A DNA stretch of 64,000 bases from JAPLDA01 sp043787975 (lineage in GTDB: Bacteria; Bacteroidota; Bacteroidia; AKYH767-A; 2013-40CM-41-45): contig JAYVUK010000045.1 of assembly GCA_043787975.1 (NCBI GenBank), positions 6,384-70,383 of the forward strand, read 5' to 3'. Below the pieces are notes generated by a model that worked only from the letters and a program-made list of their open reading frames with translations, was not told where the DNA came from and did no database searches. Made by a program: the position numbers and the translations under genes. Positions within the stretch are counted from its first letter, which is position 1. Each line of letters opens with the position of its first letter. Of this stretch, positions 1-7,713 are shown piece after piece.

Positions 1-197
1 TTCGTGCAGGATACAATTTCCAGCGAAGACAGGAACTTAGCGGTGATACAAGTCCCGGAACCGTTGGCTTGTCGTGGGGATTTGGTATCAAGATCAGCAA
101 GTTTAACATCAGTTACGGTAGAGCCGCTTACCACCAGGAAGGTTCTGCCGATCATTTTTCTATTTCAACCAACTTGTCAGATTTTGTAAAGAAGTGA
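1..197 (+). CDS. porQ: C-terminal end of a PorQ-like type IX secretion protein (partial)
   Basis: Only the last 64 codons are inside the window, in the frame starting at base 3 and ending at the TGA at 195-197. The translation has the alternating pattern of the last strands of an outer-membrane beta-barrel, with the pieces GFGIKISKFNISYGR and DHFSIS that recall the C-terminus of PorQ, a T9SS outer-membrane component linked to the sorting-domain peptidase PorU. The adjacent cmk gene supports this, because porQ and cmk are often neighbours in Bacteroidota. The body of the gene is missing, so the identification rests on the tail and context. A reading frame at 4-189 is an out-of-frame shadow. 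Confidence 0.62.
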   Translation, partial: RAGYNFQRRQELSGDTSPGTVGLSWGFGIKISKFNISYGRAAYHQEGSADHFSISTNLSDFVKK

Positions 198-265
198 TGG
201 TTTCAATAAACAGTTAACAAAAAAAGGAAGTTGACAATTCCAGGTTGCACTTTGTTTACTGATTT

Positions 266-294
266 TTGTCTACTGTATATTCGTCTTACCTTTG
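266..294 (+). promoter_or_regulatory. Bacteroidota-type promoter of cmk
   Basis: A TTG at 266-268 and TACCTTTG at 287-294 are separated by 18 bp. This matches the Bacteroidota primary sigma consensus (TTG, then TAnnTTTG). The box ends 30 bases before the cmk ATG. Confidence 0.6.
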
Positions 295-324
295 TAAAAG
301 TTTCATTCTTTTATCGGAATTAGT

Positions 325-1032
325 ATGGATCGGAATAAAATTATTATTGCCATTGACGGGTATTCCTCTTGCGGAAAAAGTACGCTTGCAAAAGCGCTTG
401 CACAAAAACTTCACTACAATTTTATTGATTCCGGTTCGATGTATCGCGCGATCACTTTTTATCTCATTGAAAATAATATTTCACTCGATAAGTTGAAATC
501 ATTTTCGCATGATGAGTTGGAATCGTTACTCGATAAAATCAACATTACCTTCCAGGTAAATTCATCAACAGGTTTGTCGGAAGTGTACCTGAACGGAAAA
601 AATGTTGAACGTTTAATTCGCGATATGAAAGTGTCTGAACTTGTAAGTCCTGTTAGTGCAGTTCATGACATTCGTACACGCATGGTTCAGTTGCAGCAAA
701 GTTATGGCGGACAAAAGGGAATTGTTATGGATGGAAGGGATATCGGTACACGGGTTTTTCCAAACGCTGAACTTAAAATTTTTATGACGGCAAATAATAA
801 GATCCGCGCGAAACGGAGATTTGATGAGTTGACTGCAAAAGAATTTATGGTTACGATGGATGAAGTGTATCGCAACATCGAACAGCGTGATCATGCTGAT
901 ACAACCCGTGCAGAAAGTCCGTTGCGACAGGCGCCTGATGCTATCCTTCTTGACAATTCTAATCTTACGGAAGAAGAGCAACTGGAGTTTGCATTGAATC
1001 AAATAAGGAAGTTGAAAGTTGAAAGTTCTTAG
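325..1032 (+). CDS. cmk: (d)CMP kinase
   Basis: Cytidylate kinase of 235 residues, the usual family length, which phosphorylates CMP and dCMP with ATP in the cytoplasm. The P-loop GYSSCGKST is at residues 12-20, the CMP-binding segment DSGSMYR at 35-41 and the conserved DGRDIGT at 136-142, followed by the arginine-rich lid region. The ATG at 325 puts the P-loop at the normal distance from the N-terminus and lies 30 bases after a clear promoter box. Its stop codon is followed within 6 bases by the first REP-like palindrome, so the RAYT region was inserted or grew directly behind this gene. Confidence 0.96.
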   Translation: MDRNKIIIAIDGYSSCGKSTLAKALAQKLHYNFIDSGSMYRAITFYLIENNISLDKLKSFSHDELESLLDKINITFQVNSSTGLSEVYLNGKNVERLIRDMKVSELVSPVSAVHDIRTRMVQLQQSYGGQKGIVMDGRDIGTRVFPNAELKIFMTANNKIRAKRRFDELTAKEFMVTMDEVYRNIEQRDHADTTRAESPLRQAPDAILLDNSNLTEEEQLEFALNQIRKLKVESS

Positions 1033-1038
1033 TTTAAG

Positions 1039-1070
1039 CACCCGACAGGTTGCGAAGCACCTGTTGGGTG
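1039..1070 (+). repeat. REP-like palindrome copy 1
   Basis: A 32-base hairpin. The arms CACCCGACAGGT and ACCTGTTGGGTG pair over 12 positions with one G.T wobble around an 8-base loop. It begins 6 bases after the cmk stop and may also act as the 3' end structure of the cmk mRNA. Confidence 0.85.
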
Positions 1071-1135
1071 TAAAAGTTAGCGCCGCACTTGTTAGTTTTA
1101 AATTTTTCTTTTTTACTTAAACCATTTTTTAAATT

Positions 1136-1267
1136 ATGTCTGACACTCAAATCATTTTAAAGCCTGAAGGTTATTATCATGTCTATAATCGCGCAGTTGG
1201 TAGTGAGTTAAGCACCCGACAGGTCGCGAAGCACCTGTTGGGTGTAAAAGGGCGCCGCACTTGTTAG
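1136..1267 (+). pseudogene. Truncated copy of the RAYT start
   Basis: An ATG at 1136 opens a 43-codon frame. Its first 23 codons match the N-terminus of the intact RAYT at 1301, and it then runs into REP copy 2 and stops at 1265-1267. It keeps YHVYNRAVG, the more usual form of this family motif, where the intact gene reads YHVYNHAVG. It lacks the HUH and tyrosine regions and cannot be an active enzyme. Confidence 0.8.
1213..1244 (+). repeat. REP-like palindrome copy 2 (left flank of RAYT)
   Basis: A 32-base hairpin identical to copy 1 except for C in place of T at the first loop position. It lies 56 bases before the RAYT ATG and forms the left flank of the intact gene. Confidence 0.87.
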
Positions 1268-1300
1268 TTTTTCTTTTTTACTTAACCCATTTTTTAAACT

Positions 1301-1924
1301 ATGTCCGATACTCAAATCATTTTAAAGCCTGAAGGTTATTATCATGTCTATAATCACGCAGTTGGTAGTGACAACTTATTCGAGAATGAAAAGGATTACA
1401 ATTATTTTCTTACTCAATTAAAGAAACATATTCTTCCGGTTGGTGAGTTACTTGCTTATTGTCTTATGCCAAATCATTTTCATCTTATTGTAAGGATAAA
1501 AAATGAAAATGAAATTCAAGCCGTTCTAATAGCCAGGTTAAAAAATCGGTTTGCTGTCAACATGAAAAAGCGTGGAGATTTTTTATCGGAAGCATTAAGT
1601 CAGATTTTCTCAAACTTTTTTAATACGTATGCCAAGCATTACAATTTTTGGAAAAACAGAAGAGGTAGTTTGTTTAAAAGAGCTTTCAGGAGAAAAGAAA
1701 TAACCGGCATGGAATATTTTAAAAAACTGATTTGTTATATTCATCAGAATCCTGTTGAAGCGGGCTTTGCCGAAAAACCGGGAGATTGGAAATATTCTTC
1801 CTATAAAGCGTTGATTGGTTTACAAACAACATTAATTCCGCGAAAGGAAATAGTAGATTTGTTTGGAGATTTAGATAACTTTATCTATTGTCATTCAAGA
1901 CAAGTCGAACTTGAGACTTCATAA
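1301..1924 (+). CDS. REP-associated tyrosine transposase (RAYT, Y1/HUH family)
   Basis: A 207-residue single-domain protein of the IS200-like Y1 transposase superfamily. The opening YYHVYN, the metal-binding HUH motif in MPNHFHLIV (His59 and His61), a tyrosine-containing helix near residues 110-114 followed by RRGSLFKRAF, and the ending YIHQNPVEAG with WKYSSY are the usual RAYT landmarks. RAYTs nick single-stranded REP hairpins and are thought to spread them. The gene is bounded by REP copies in opposite orientation at 1213-1244 and 1936-1967, the expected REP-RAYT arrangement. The reading frame is intact. The unusual residue is His19, where family members and the truncated copy upstream have Arg. 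Confidence 0.9.
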   Translation: MSDTQIILKPEGYYHVYNHAVGSDNLFENEKDYNYFLTQLKKHILPVGELLAYCLMPNHFHLIVRIKNENEIQAVLIARLKNRFAVNMKKRGDFLSEALSQIFSNFFNTYAKHYNFWKNRRGSLFKRAFRRKEITGMEYFKKLICYIHQNPVEAGFAEKPGDWKYSSYKALIGLQTTLIPRKEIVDLFGDLDNFIYCHSRQVELETS

Positions 1925-1935
1925 TCTTTATTGAC

Positions 1936-1967
1936 CACCTAACAGGTGCTTCGCGACCTGTCAGGTG
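1936..1967 (-). repeat. REP-like palindrome copy 3 (right flank of RAYT, inverted)
   Basis: On the minus strand it reads CACCTGACAGGT, CGCGAAGC, ACCTGTTAGGTG: the same loop as copy 2 and the same stem apart from two compensating changes that keep pairing. It starts 12 bases after the RAYT stop and ends 31 bases before the next ATG. Confidence 0.87.
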
Positions 1968-1998
1968 ACGGATTCATTTTTTAACTTACTTTTATAGA

Positions 1999-3507
1999 AT
2001 GAAAAAATTTCTTATAGGAATTTATTTTCTATTTGCCCCATTTGTAAACGCCCAAACAGGCGTTGATAATTTTTGGCTAATGGGTGTGCATGGAACAGGT
2101 AATACACCCATAAATATTGATTTTATGTCAGGTACTCCTAATGTGTATGCAACAACCCGATCGATGAATTTTGAAAGATCGGTAGGTGAGATTTCGGATA
2201 CGTCTGGCAATCTGCTTTTTTATACGAATGGATGTTATGTTGCAAATTCATTAAACAATGAAATGTATAATGGAGACAGTTTAAATCCTGGAACTTGCAC
2301 GAATAATGTTTGTTCAAGTGCGGGCGGAGTGATCCAAGATGGAGACATTGTACTTCCTGCGCCTGGCTATAAAGACCGTTACTATTTATTTCATGAAACC
2401 TGTGATTATAATAGCCCTGGTGCAAGACCAACAGAGCTTTTTTATACGATAATAGATATGTCCCAACAAGGTGGTCTTGGCGCAGTGATTTTAAAGAATC
2501 AAATCATCATTGATAATGATTTTCTAAATGTGGGTTTTTTGAGCGCCTGTAAGCACGCTAATGGAAGAGATTGGTGGATTGTCGTTCATAATATGAACAA
2601 TCTTTTTTATACATTGCTATTAACACCAGAAGGCATACAAGGACCTTTCATGCAAGCTTTAGATCCGGCTGTAGGATGGGTTAGTGGAAATTCACGAGAT
2701 GCTGCCGGACAAACCGAGTTTTCGCCTGATGGAACTAAACTCGCAACAAGCACTTGGTGGACTCATTACACAATCGCAGTTATTCCTGATTTGCATTTAT
2801 TTGATTTCGATCGTTGTACAGGACTGTTTAGTAATCATAAATTACTATATTCAAACGCCTTTAATTTTCCAGGGGGGGGCGGAGGGCTTTCCTTTTCTCC
2901 AAACTCAAGATTTTTATACTTGGCAACTTTAGACACAATTCTTCAATTTGATATAACCGCGCCCGATATTGCAGCATCCCAAACGCCCGTTGGGGTTTAT
3001 GATGACACAACAACAGGATTCTGGTTTTCACAATTAGCTTATGATGATAAAATTTATATTGTTGATGGTACAAATTTAGAATTGCATTCATTTACTACCA
3101 TTCATTCGCCTAATAGTCCTGGCTTAAGTTGCAATGTACAATTACATAATATTCAATTGCCTAATGGCTGTTTTCAGACATTACCAAATTATCCCAACTA
3201 TCGCTTAGGTGCATTAACTGGTAGCGGGTGTGATAGTTTAACCAGTGTAAATGAGGAAAATGATTTTCATCTTAAACTTAGTGTATATCCGAACCCTTCT
3301 GCTGAAGGTGTTTTTCACTTTCAGTTTAATAACACAAGAGAGAAGATAAAAGAGTTAGAAGTAACCGATATAACTGGCAGAGTTGTTTATTCAGTTCATA
3401 AACCAACTTTTGAAATTAATATTTCTTTTGCTACCAGTGGTATCTATTTTTATTCAGCGCAAACAAGTAGTGGAAAGTTTTTTAATGGTAAGCTGATAAA
3501 GAAATAG
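1999..3507 (+). CDS. T9SS-sorted cargo protein, paralog family copy 1
   Basis: A 502-residue secreted protein of unknown function. A signal peptide (residues 1-18, cut near VNA-QT) is followed by about 400 residues with beta-propeller-like features: repeated FSPDGTK and FSPNSRF segments, a LFDFDRCTG motif, and GRDWW. The last 80 residues (VYPNPSAEG onward, ending FNGKLIKK) form a type A T9SS sorting domain. It is paralogous to the gene at 20707 and to the partial gene at 63640; all share NFWLMG/NLWMMG-type starts or LPNYPNYRLGAL-type segments before the sorting domain. A run of eight G at 2872-2879 encodes part of a Gly5 stretch and could slip. The start codon lies just downstream of REP copy 3. 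Confidence 0.82.
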   Translation: MKKFLIGIYFLFAPFVNAQTGVDNFWLMGVHGTGNTPINIDFMSGTPNVYATTRSMNFERSVGEISDTSGNLLFYTNGCYVANSLNNEMYNGDSLNPGTCTNNVCSSAGGVIQDGDIVLPAPGYKDRYYLFHETCDYNSPGARPTELFYTIIDMSQQGGLGAVILKNQIIIDNDFLNVGFLSACKHANGRDWWIVVHNMNNLFYTLLLTPEGIQGPFMQALDPAVGWVSGNSRDAAGQTEFSPDGTKLATSTWWTHYTIAVIPDLHLFDFDRCTGLFSNHKLLYSNAFNFPGGGGGLSFSPNSRFLYLATLDTILQFDITAPDIAASQTPVGVYDDTTTGFWFSQLAYDDKIYIVDGTNLELHSFTTIHSPNSPGLSCNVQLHNIQLPNGCFQTLPNYPNYRLGALTGSGCDSLTSVNEENDFHLKLSVYPNPSAEGVFHFQFNNTREKIKELEVTDITGRVVYSVHKPTFEINISFATSGIYFYSAQTSSGKFFNGKLIKK

Positions 3508-3585
3508 TTTAGCTTTTTCCATTTGCATCTATAAGCTCATTCGGATGAAGCCATAACTTTGAACTAAGAACTAAGAACTTTGAAC

Positions 3586-3593
3586 TATCTTTG
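3586..3593 (+). promoter_or_regulatory. -7 box TATCTTTG of ispH, abutting the start codon
   Basis: TATCTTTG ends only 4 bases before the ATG at 3598. The expected transcription start therefore falls at or next to the start codon. A TTG at 3559-3561 is 24 bp upstream, somewhat far. The box rules out the in-frame upstream ATG at 3580, which would lie inside the promoter. Confidence 0.55.
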
Positions 3594-3597
3594 TATC

Positions 3598-4500
3598 ATG
3601 AAAGTAACCATCGATCCTCATTCCGGTTTTTGTTTTGGAGTTGTGTATGCCATTCAAATGGCGGAGGAAGAACTTGAACGCTCGGGAAAATTATATTGCC
3701 TCGGGGATATCGTTCACAACAACATGGAAGTGGAGCGTCTGAAATCGAAAGGACTTGAAATCATCGATCACGAACAACTGAAAAAGCTGAGCGGTTGCAA
3801 AGTATTGATTCGCGCACATGGTGAGCCTCCGGAAACATACCAGATCGCTTTGAAGAATAACATTGACCTGATCGATGCATCTTGCCCGGTTGTATTAAAA
3901 CTTCAAAACCGTGTGCGTACAAGTTTTGAAGATGTGGAAATTAACGATGGACAAATTGTAATTTACGGCGAGCAAGGTCACGCCGAAGTAAACGGGCTAG
4001 TGGGACAAACGGAAGGGAAGGCCATCATTGTAAAGACGGAAGAAGATCTTGTCAAAATCGATTTTAAGAAACCGGTTTATTTCTTTTCACAGACTACAAA
4101 AAGCACGAAAGGTTTTGAGGCGATGAAAAAGTTGATTGAAGACAGGATTGGAGCACAGCAAAATTCATCGTTGAAACCCGAAGAACTTTTTGAATCGAAC
4201 GACACAATCTGCCGCCAGGTTTCCAATCGAGAACCACAACTTAAAATATTTTCTAAAGAATACGATGCGATTGTTTTTGTGAGTGGAAAGAAAAGTTCCA
4301 ATGGAAAAGCATTGTATGACGTCTGCAAATCTGCAAACCCAAAATCCTATTTTGTTTCTGATGTGGATGAGATTCAATCCAACTGGTTTGAGAACCTGAA
4401 TTCAGTTGGTATCTGTGGAGCAACATCAACTCCAATGTGGTTGATGGAAAAAGTTGCCGGTTACCTGGAGAAAATGAACCCTGCAAGTGTGGGAAGTTAA
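3598..4500 (+). CDS. ispH: 4-hydroxy-3-methylbut-2-enyl diphosphate reductase
   Basis: The last enzyme of the MEP isoprenoid pathway; it reduces HMBPP to IPP and DMAPP with a [4Fe-4S] cluster. The three cluster cysteines are visible: FCFGV (Cys12), DASCPVV (Cys96) and TICRQ (Cys205). Substrate-site residues are His40 (DIVHNN), His74 (AHGEPP), His128 with Glu130 (GHAEVNG) and the ATSTP segment near the C-terminus. The start at 3598 gives 300 residues and the normal short N-terminus; an upstream ATG at 3580 lies in the promoter box. The ispE gene of the same pathway is at 17.7 kb. Confidence 0.95.
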   Translation: MKVTIDPHSGFCFGVVYAIQMAEEELERSGKLYCLGDIVHNNMEVERLKSKGLEIIDHEQLKKLSGCKVLIRAHGEPPETYQIALKNNIDLIDASCPVVLKLQNRVRTSFEDVEINDGQIVIYGEQGHAEVNGLVGQTEGKAIIVKTEEDLVKIDFKKPVYFFSQTTKSTKGFEAMKKLIEDRIGAQQNSSLKPEELFESNDTICRQVSNREPQLKIFSKEYDAIVFVSGKKSSNGKALYDVCKSANPKSYFVSDVDEIQSNWFENLNSVGICGATSTPMWLMEKVAGYLEKMNPASVGS

Positions 4501-4537
4501 TTCCCGGTAAACTTTTTTCTTTACCACTAAAATATTT

Positions 4538-5437
4538 TCAAAAAGTCCAGCAAAAATCGATCGGTCTTTCATTACCTGCCGCACCTGCATGCTTCGTTAG
4601 TTTCATCAGGTCTTCAATCGTCCGCAAAATTTTATAATGATTGATGGTGGCAGCATATACACCTTGCTTTACATGTGCTCCATAAAAAACAGTTGCGATT
4701 CTGTTATTCCCGCTCCAGTCATCTTCATCATAGGTTACAATCAAAAGAGAATTGTTTTGTGCACACCAATTCGCATAGGCGCTTAAGTTAGTTTGCAGCC
4801 AGCGGTCAAATTGTTTTGTCCTGTTGCTGTCAGGGGCACACACGTCATGTCCGTCATTACAAAGATTTGGAATAATAAAACACACGTCTGGCAAAAGAAA
4901 AAAGTCAGCAGGCATTTCAGAAATCGGTTGGTTGAAAGAGGCCGGAACCTGGTTTGGACCTGACCCCGTCCAGTTGGAAACGGGATTGTGCTTCCGGGCA
5001 TACAACCCCGAAGAAACATCATCGAAACCGGAGTATGGTAAATCTTCTGAATAGCAAACGAACGTTTTTCCGTAGTTGAACAATTCGCGCGCTAGGTTGG
5101 GCGTGGTGAAATGTTCAACGGGTTTACTGTTATCCATTATCCCTTGGTTGGAGCCGCTAAACAAACAAAGATAATTCGGTTGTGAGGGATGCTGAATACC
5201 AAAGGAAGAAATAAAGGCAGCTCCGGAATGGGCAAGTGAATTTATGTAAGGAGCATCGTTGATACTGTCGAAGACAGTGCTTGCCTTTTCATTTTCTCCG
5301 ATCACTACAACAATTTTATTGAATTGGGGAATCCTGTTTGTTCCATCCAGACTGCTTTCCCGTCTGCATGAAGTGAATAAAAATAGTATGCTTGCAGTGA
5401 ATGCTATACAAGCATCTCTAGAAAAAGGTTGATTCAT
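4538..5437 (-). CDS. Phosphoesterase-family lipoprotein (phospholipase C/acid phosphatase type)
   Basis: 299 residues. The N-terminus has a hydrophobic segment ending FLFTSC (Cys24), a lipoprotein signal, so the protein is likely anchored in the envelope. The mature part resembles the phosphoesterase family of phospholipase C and AcpA-like acid phosphatases: VVVIGENEKAS near residue 45, the conserved HPSQPNYLCLFSG segment, and VTYDEDDWSGNNR near residue 235 providing acidic metal ligands. Substrate is not predictable. It is convergent with ispH (37 bases apart) and apparently transcribed alone. Confidence 0.8.
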   Translation of the reverse strand: MNQPFSRDACIAFTASILFLFTSCRRESSLDGTNRIPQFNKIVVVIGENEKASTVFDSINDAPYINSLAHSGAAFISSFGIQHPSQPNYLCLFSGSNQGIMDNSKPVEHFTTPNLARELFNYGKTFVCYSEDLPYSGFDDVSSGLYARKHNPVSNWTGSGPNQVPASFNQPISEMPADFFLLPDVCFIIPNLCNDGHDVCAPDSNRTKQFDRWLQTNLSAYANWCAQNNSLLIVTYDEDDWSGNNRIATVFYGAHVKQGVYAATINHYKILRTIEDLMKLTKHAGAAGNERPIDFCWTF

Positions 5438-5608
5438 TTTATAAGTTCATTACTTGCCCGTAAAGTTAATATAGTTGTTTCAATAGAGAAGGGTTTGCAA
5501 AGCATAGGAAATCGATCAGATGATGGCCTTTAATTTTGACTATAAACCGGAGTTTTTACTCTTGATCTTATCAATTATTTCGCTTCAAATTACTCCTGTA
5601 ATTTAGTT

Positions 5609-5637
5609 TTGATTTTTATATTTTTTCGTTACATTTG
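5609..5637 (+). promoter_or_regulatory. Promoter of rpsA
   Basis: TTG at 5609-5611 and TACATTTG at 5630-5637, 18 bp apart, match the Bacteroidota consensus. The predicted leader of about 50 bases contains a small hairpin at 5642-5657 (CCTTTT, ATAG, AAAAGG). Confidence 0.65.
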
Positions 5638-5689
5638 CGTCCCTTTTATAGAAAAGGACTAACTCTATTTATAAACCTAACTAACTAAA

Positions 5690-7630
5690 ATGATTACAGA
5701 ATCAGAAGAAATTACGAATCAAACAACGGAAACCCCTGAAAATAATGTGGTAAAAGCGAATCCGTTTGCTTTCAACTGGGACAATGCTGACAGCAAAGGA
5801 TTAGAAGGATACACCTCTGAAGAGCGTAGCCGTCTTGAAAAAATGTACGATAACACGCTGAATGCAGTTGTTGAACATGATATTGTAGAAGGAGTTGTTG
5901 TTTCAATTTCCCCAAAAGATGTGCTGATTAACATCGGCTACAAGTCTGATGGCTTGGTTCCTTTAACAGAATTCCGCCACATGCCTGACCTGAAAATCGG
6001 CGACAAAGTGGAAGTGTATGTGGAAACACAGGAAGATAAAAACGGTCAGTTAATCCTTTCTCACAAACAGGCTCGCGCCCTGAAATCATGGGAGCGTGTA
6101 AATGCATCACTTGAAAAAGATGAAATCATCCAGGGCTTTGTAAAATGCCGTACCAAAGGTGGTTTGATCGTAGACGTTTTCGGAATCGAAGCGTTCCTTC
6201 CTGGTTCACAGATTGACGTGAAACCAATTCGTGATTACGATCAGTTTGTCGGAAAGACCATGGAATTTAAAGTGGTTAAAATCAACAACGAATTTAAGAA
6301 CGTTGTTGTATCACATAAAGTATTGATTGAAGAAGAACTTGAGCAGCAGAAAGCTGAGATCATGAAGAAGCTTGAGAAAGGTCAGGTTCTCGAAGGTACC
6401 GTGAAGAACATCACGTCGTATGGTGTATTCATGGATCTTGGAGGCGTTGACGGACTTCTTCACATCACCGATATTTCGTGGGGACGAATTTCTCATCCTG
6501 AAGAAATATTGAAACTCGATGAAAAAATTAACGTGGTAATTCTTGATTTCGATGATGAGAAAAAGAGAATTGCACTCGGATTAAAACAATTGACTCCGCA
6601 TCCTTGGTCGCAACTTGATACAGAATTGAAAGTGGGTGATAAGGTAAAAGGTAAAGTGGTTGTGATTGCTGACTACGGTGCATTTGTTGAAATCGCACAA
6701 GGCGTTGAAGGCTTGATTCACGTTTCTGAAATGTCGTGGTCACAGCATTTACGAAGCCCACATGAATTCCTGAAAGTGGGAGATGAGATCGATGCTGTTG
6801 TCCTGACTCTTGATCGTGAAGAACGCAAGATGTCACTTGGTATCAAACAACTGAAACCGGATCCTTGGACCAACGTTGCAGCGAAATATTTGGTTGGTTC
6901 AAAACACACATCAACAGTGAAAAACTTCCAGAACTTCGGAGTGTTTGTTGAACTCGAAGAAGGTATTGACGGGTTGGTTCACATCTCTGATTTGTCATGG
7001 CAGAAAAAAATTAAACACCCGTCAGAATTCTGCAAGATCGGTGATAAGATGGAAGTCGTGGTACTTGAAGTAGATCCGGAAAGCCGCAGACTCAGTCTCG
7101 GTCACAAACAACTTGAGGACAATCCGTGGGAAGTTTTCGAAACCATCTTTACAAACGATTCAGTGCATGAAGGAACTGTTTTAAAGATCACTGACAAAGG
7201 TGCTATCATCGCTCTTCCTTATGGAATCGAAGGTTTCGCCCCGATGAAACATCTTGTTAAAGAAAACGGAGCATCGTTAAAAGTGGATGAGAAGGCAGAA
7301 TTTAAAATCCTTGAATTCTCAAAAGAGAACAAACGTATCCTTGTTTCTCACAGCCGTTTGCATGAAGAGAAAACTTCACAGGCTCGTAATGCTGAGAATA
7401 CTGAGAAAGGCAAAGAGCGTGAAGAAGGAGTAAAAGCAGTAAAGAAATTAAAGGATAATCAGGAGAAAACAACGCTTGGTGATATTTCTGCTCTATCAAA
7501 TTTGAAAAATGAAATGGAGACTGCGGAGAAAAAGACACGTAAGAAAAAGGCTGACGAAGCTGAGTTAAATGGCTCGGCAACGGATTCAGCGGATGTCGCA
7601 TCGACAGAAGAAGAAAAGAAAGAAGAATAA
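5690..7630 (+). CDS. rpsA: 30S ribosomal protein S1
   Basis: 646 residues with six S1 RNA-binding repeats at roughly 62-130, 145-212, 232-300, 317-385, 402-470 and 488-555. The central repeats carry the canonical pattern (SYGVFMDLGGVDGLLH, DYGAFVEIAQGVEGLIH, NFGVFVELEEGIDGLVH). A lysine- and glutamate-rich tail of about 85 residues follows, as in other Bacteroidota S1 proteins. S1 binds mRNA on the small subunit and assists initiation; in this phylum Shine-Dalgarno sequences are scarce and I see none convincing here. Monocistronic, with its own promoter and a strong terminator. Confidence 0.96.
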   Translation: MITESEEITNQTTETPENNVVKANPFAFNWDNADSKGLEGYTSEERSRLEKMYDNTLNAVVEHDIVEGVVVSISPKDVLINIGYKSDGLVPLTEFRHMPDLKIGDKVEVYVETQEDKNGQLILSHKQARALKSWERVNASLEKDEIIQGFVKCRTKGGLIVDVFGIEAFLPGSQIDVKPIRDYDQFVGKTMEFKVVKINNEFKNVVVSHKVLIEEELEQQKAEIMKKLEKGQVLEGTVKNITSYGVFMDLGGVDGLLHITDISWGRISHPEEILKLDEKINVVILDFDDEKKRIALGLKQLTPHPWSQLDTELKVGDKVKGKVVVIADYGAFVEIAQGVEGLIHVSEMSWSQHLRSPHEFLKVGDEIDAVVLTLDREERKMSLGIKQLKPDPWTNVAAKYLVGSKHTSTVKNFQNFGVFVELEEGIDGLVHISDLSWQKKIKHPSEFCKIGDKMEVVVLEVDPESRRLSLGHKQLEDNPWEVFETIFTNDSVHEGTVLKITDKGAIIALPYGIEGFAPMKHLVKENGASLKVDEKAEFKILEFSKENKRILVSHSRLHEEKTSQARNAENTEKGKEREEGVKAVKKLKDNQEKTTLGDISALSNLKNEMETAEKKTRKKKADEAELNGSATDSADVASTEEEKKEE

Positions 7631-7635
7631 TTTTT

Positions 7636-7670
7636 AAAAATCCCCCCGATGTATCGGGGGGATTTTTTTT
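7636..7670 (+). terminator. Strong intrinsic terminator after rpsA
   Basis: A perfect 15-bp inverted repeat (arms AAAAATCCCCCCGAT and its complement) around a 2-base centre, running into a T tract. It ends 23 bases before the pyrR promoter box. Confidence 0.92.
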
Positions 7671-7693
7671 GAAATAACGTTGGCATTTAATTT

Positions 7694-7701
7694 TATCTTT
7701 G
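7694..7701 (+). promoter_or_regulatory. -7 box TATCTTTG of pyrR
   Basis: TATCTTTG ends 12 bases before the ATG at 7714; a TTG at 7669-7671 is 22 bp upstream. An alternative TTG start at 7699 would overlap this box and is unlikely. Confidence 0.55.
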
Positions 7702-7713
7702 GCGATTACCGAT

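Larger units (their letters stand above)
1034..1371 (+). repeat. Tandem duplication of REP plus RAYT 5' end
   Basis: Two units of about 174 bp (1034-1207) and 164 bp (1208-1371) follow each other directly. Each starts with TTAAG and a REP-like palindrome, continues through a T-rich spacer, and ends after the first 23 codons of the RAYT gene. They differ by small indels in the spacer and a few substitutions, for example CGC (Arg) against CAC (His) at codon 19. The second unit is the real 5' end of the intact gene; the first is a truncated copy. Confidence 0.9.

Noticed and set aside
4..189. A 61-codon frame at the left edge
   Set aside because: The frame one base earlier encodes the PorQ-like beta-barrel tail; this one is out of frame with it.
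4504..4525. Hairpin GGTAAA/TTTACC between ispH and the phosphoesterase gene as a terminator
   Set aside because: Only 6 bp, AT-rich, with the T run in the loop instead of after the stem; too weak to call.
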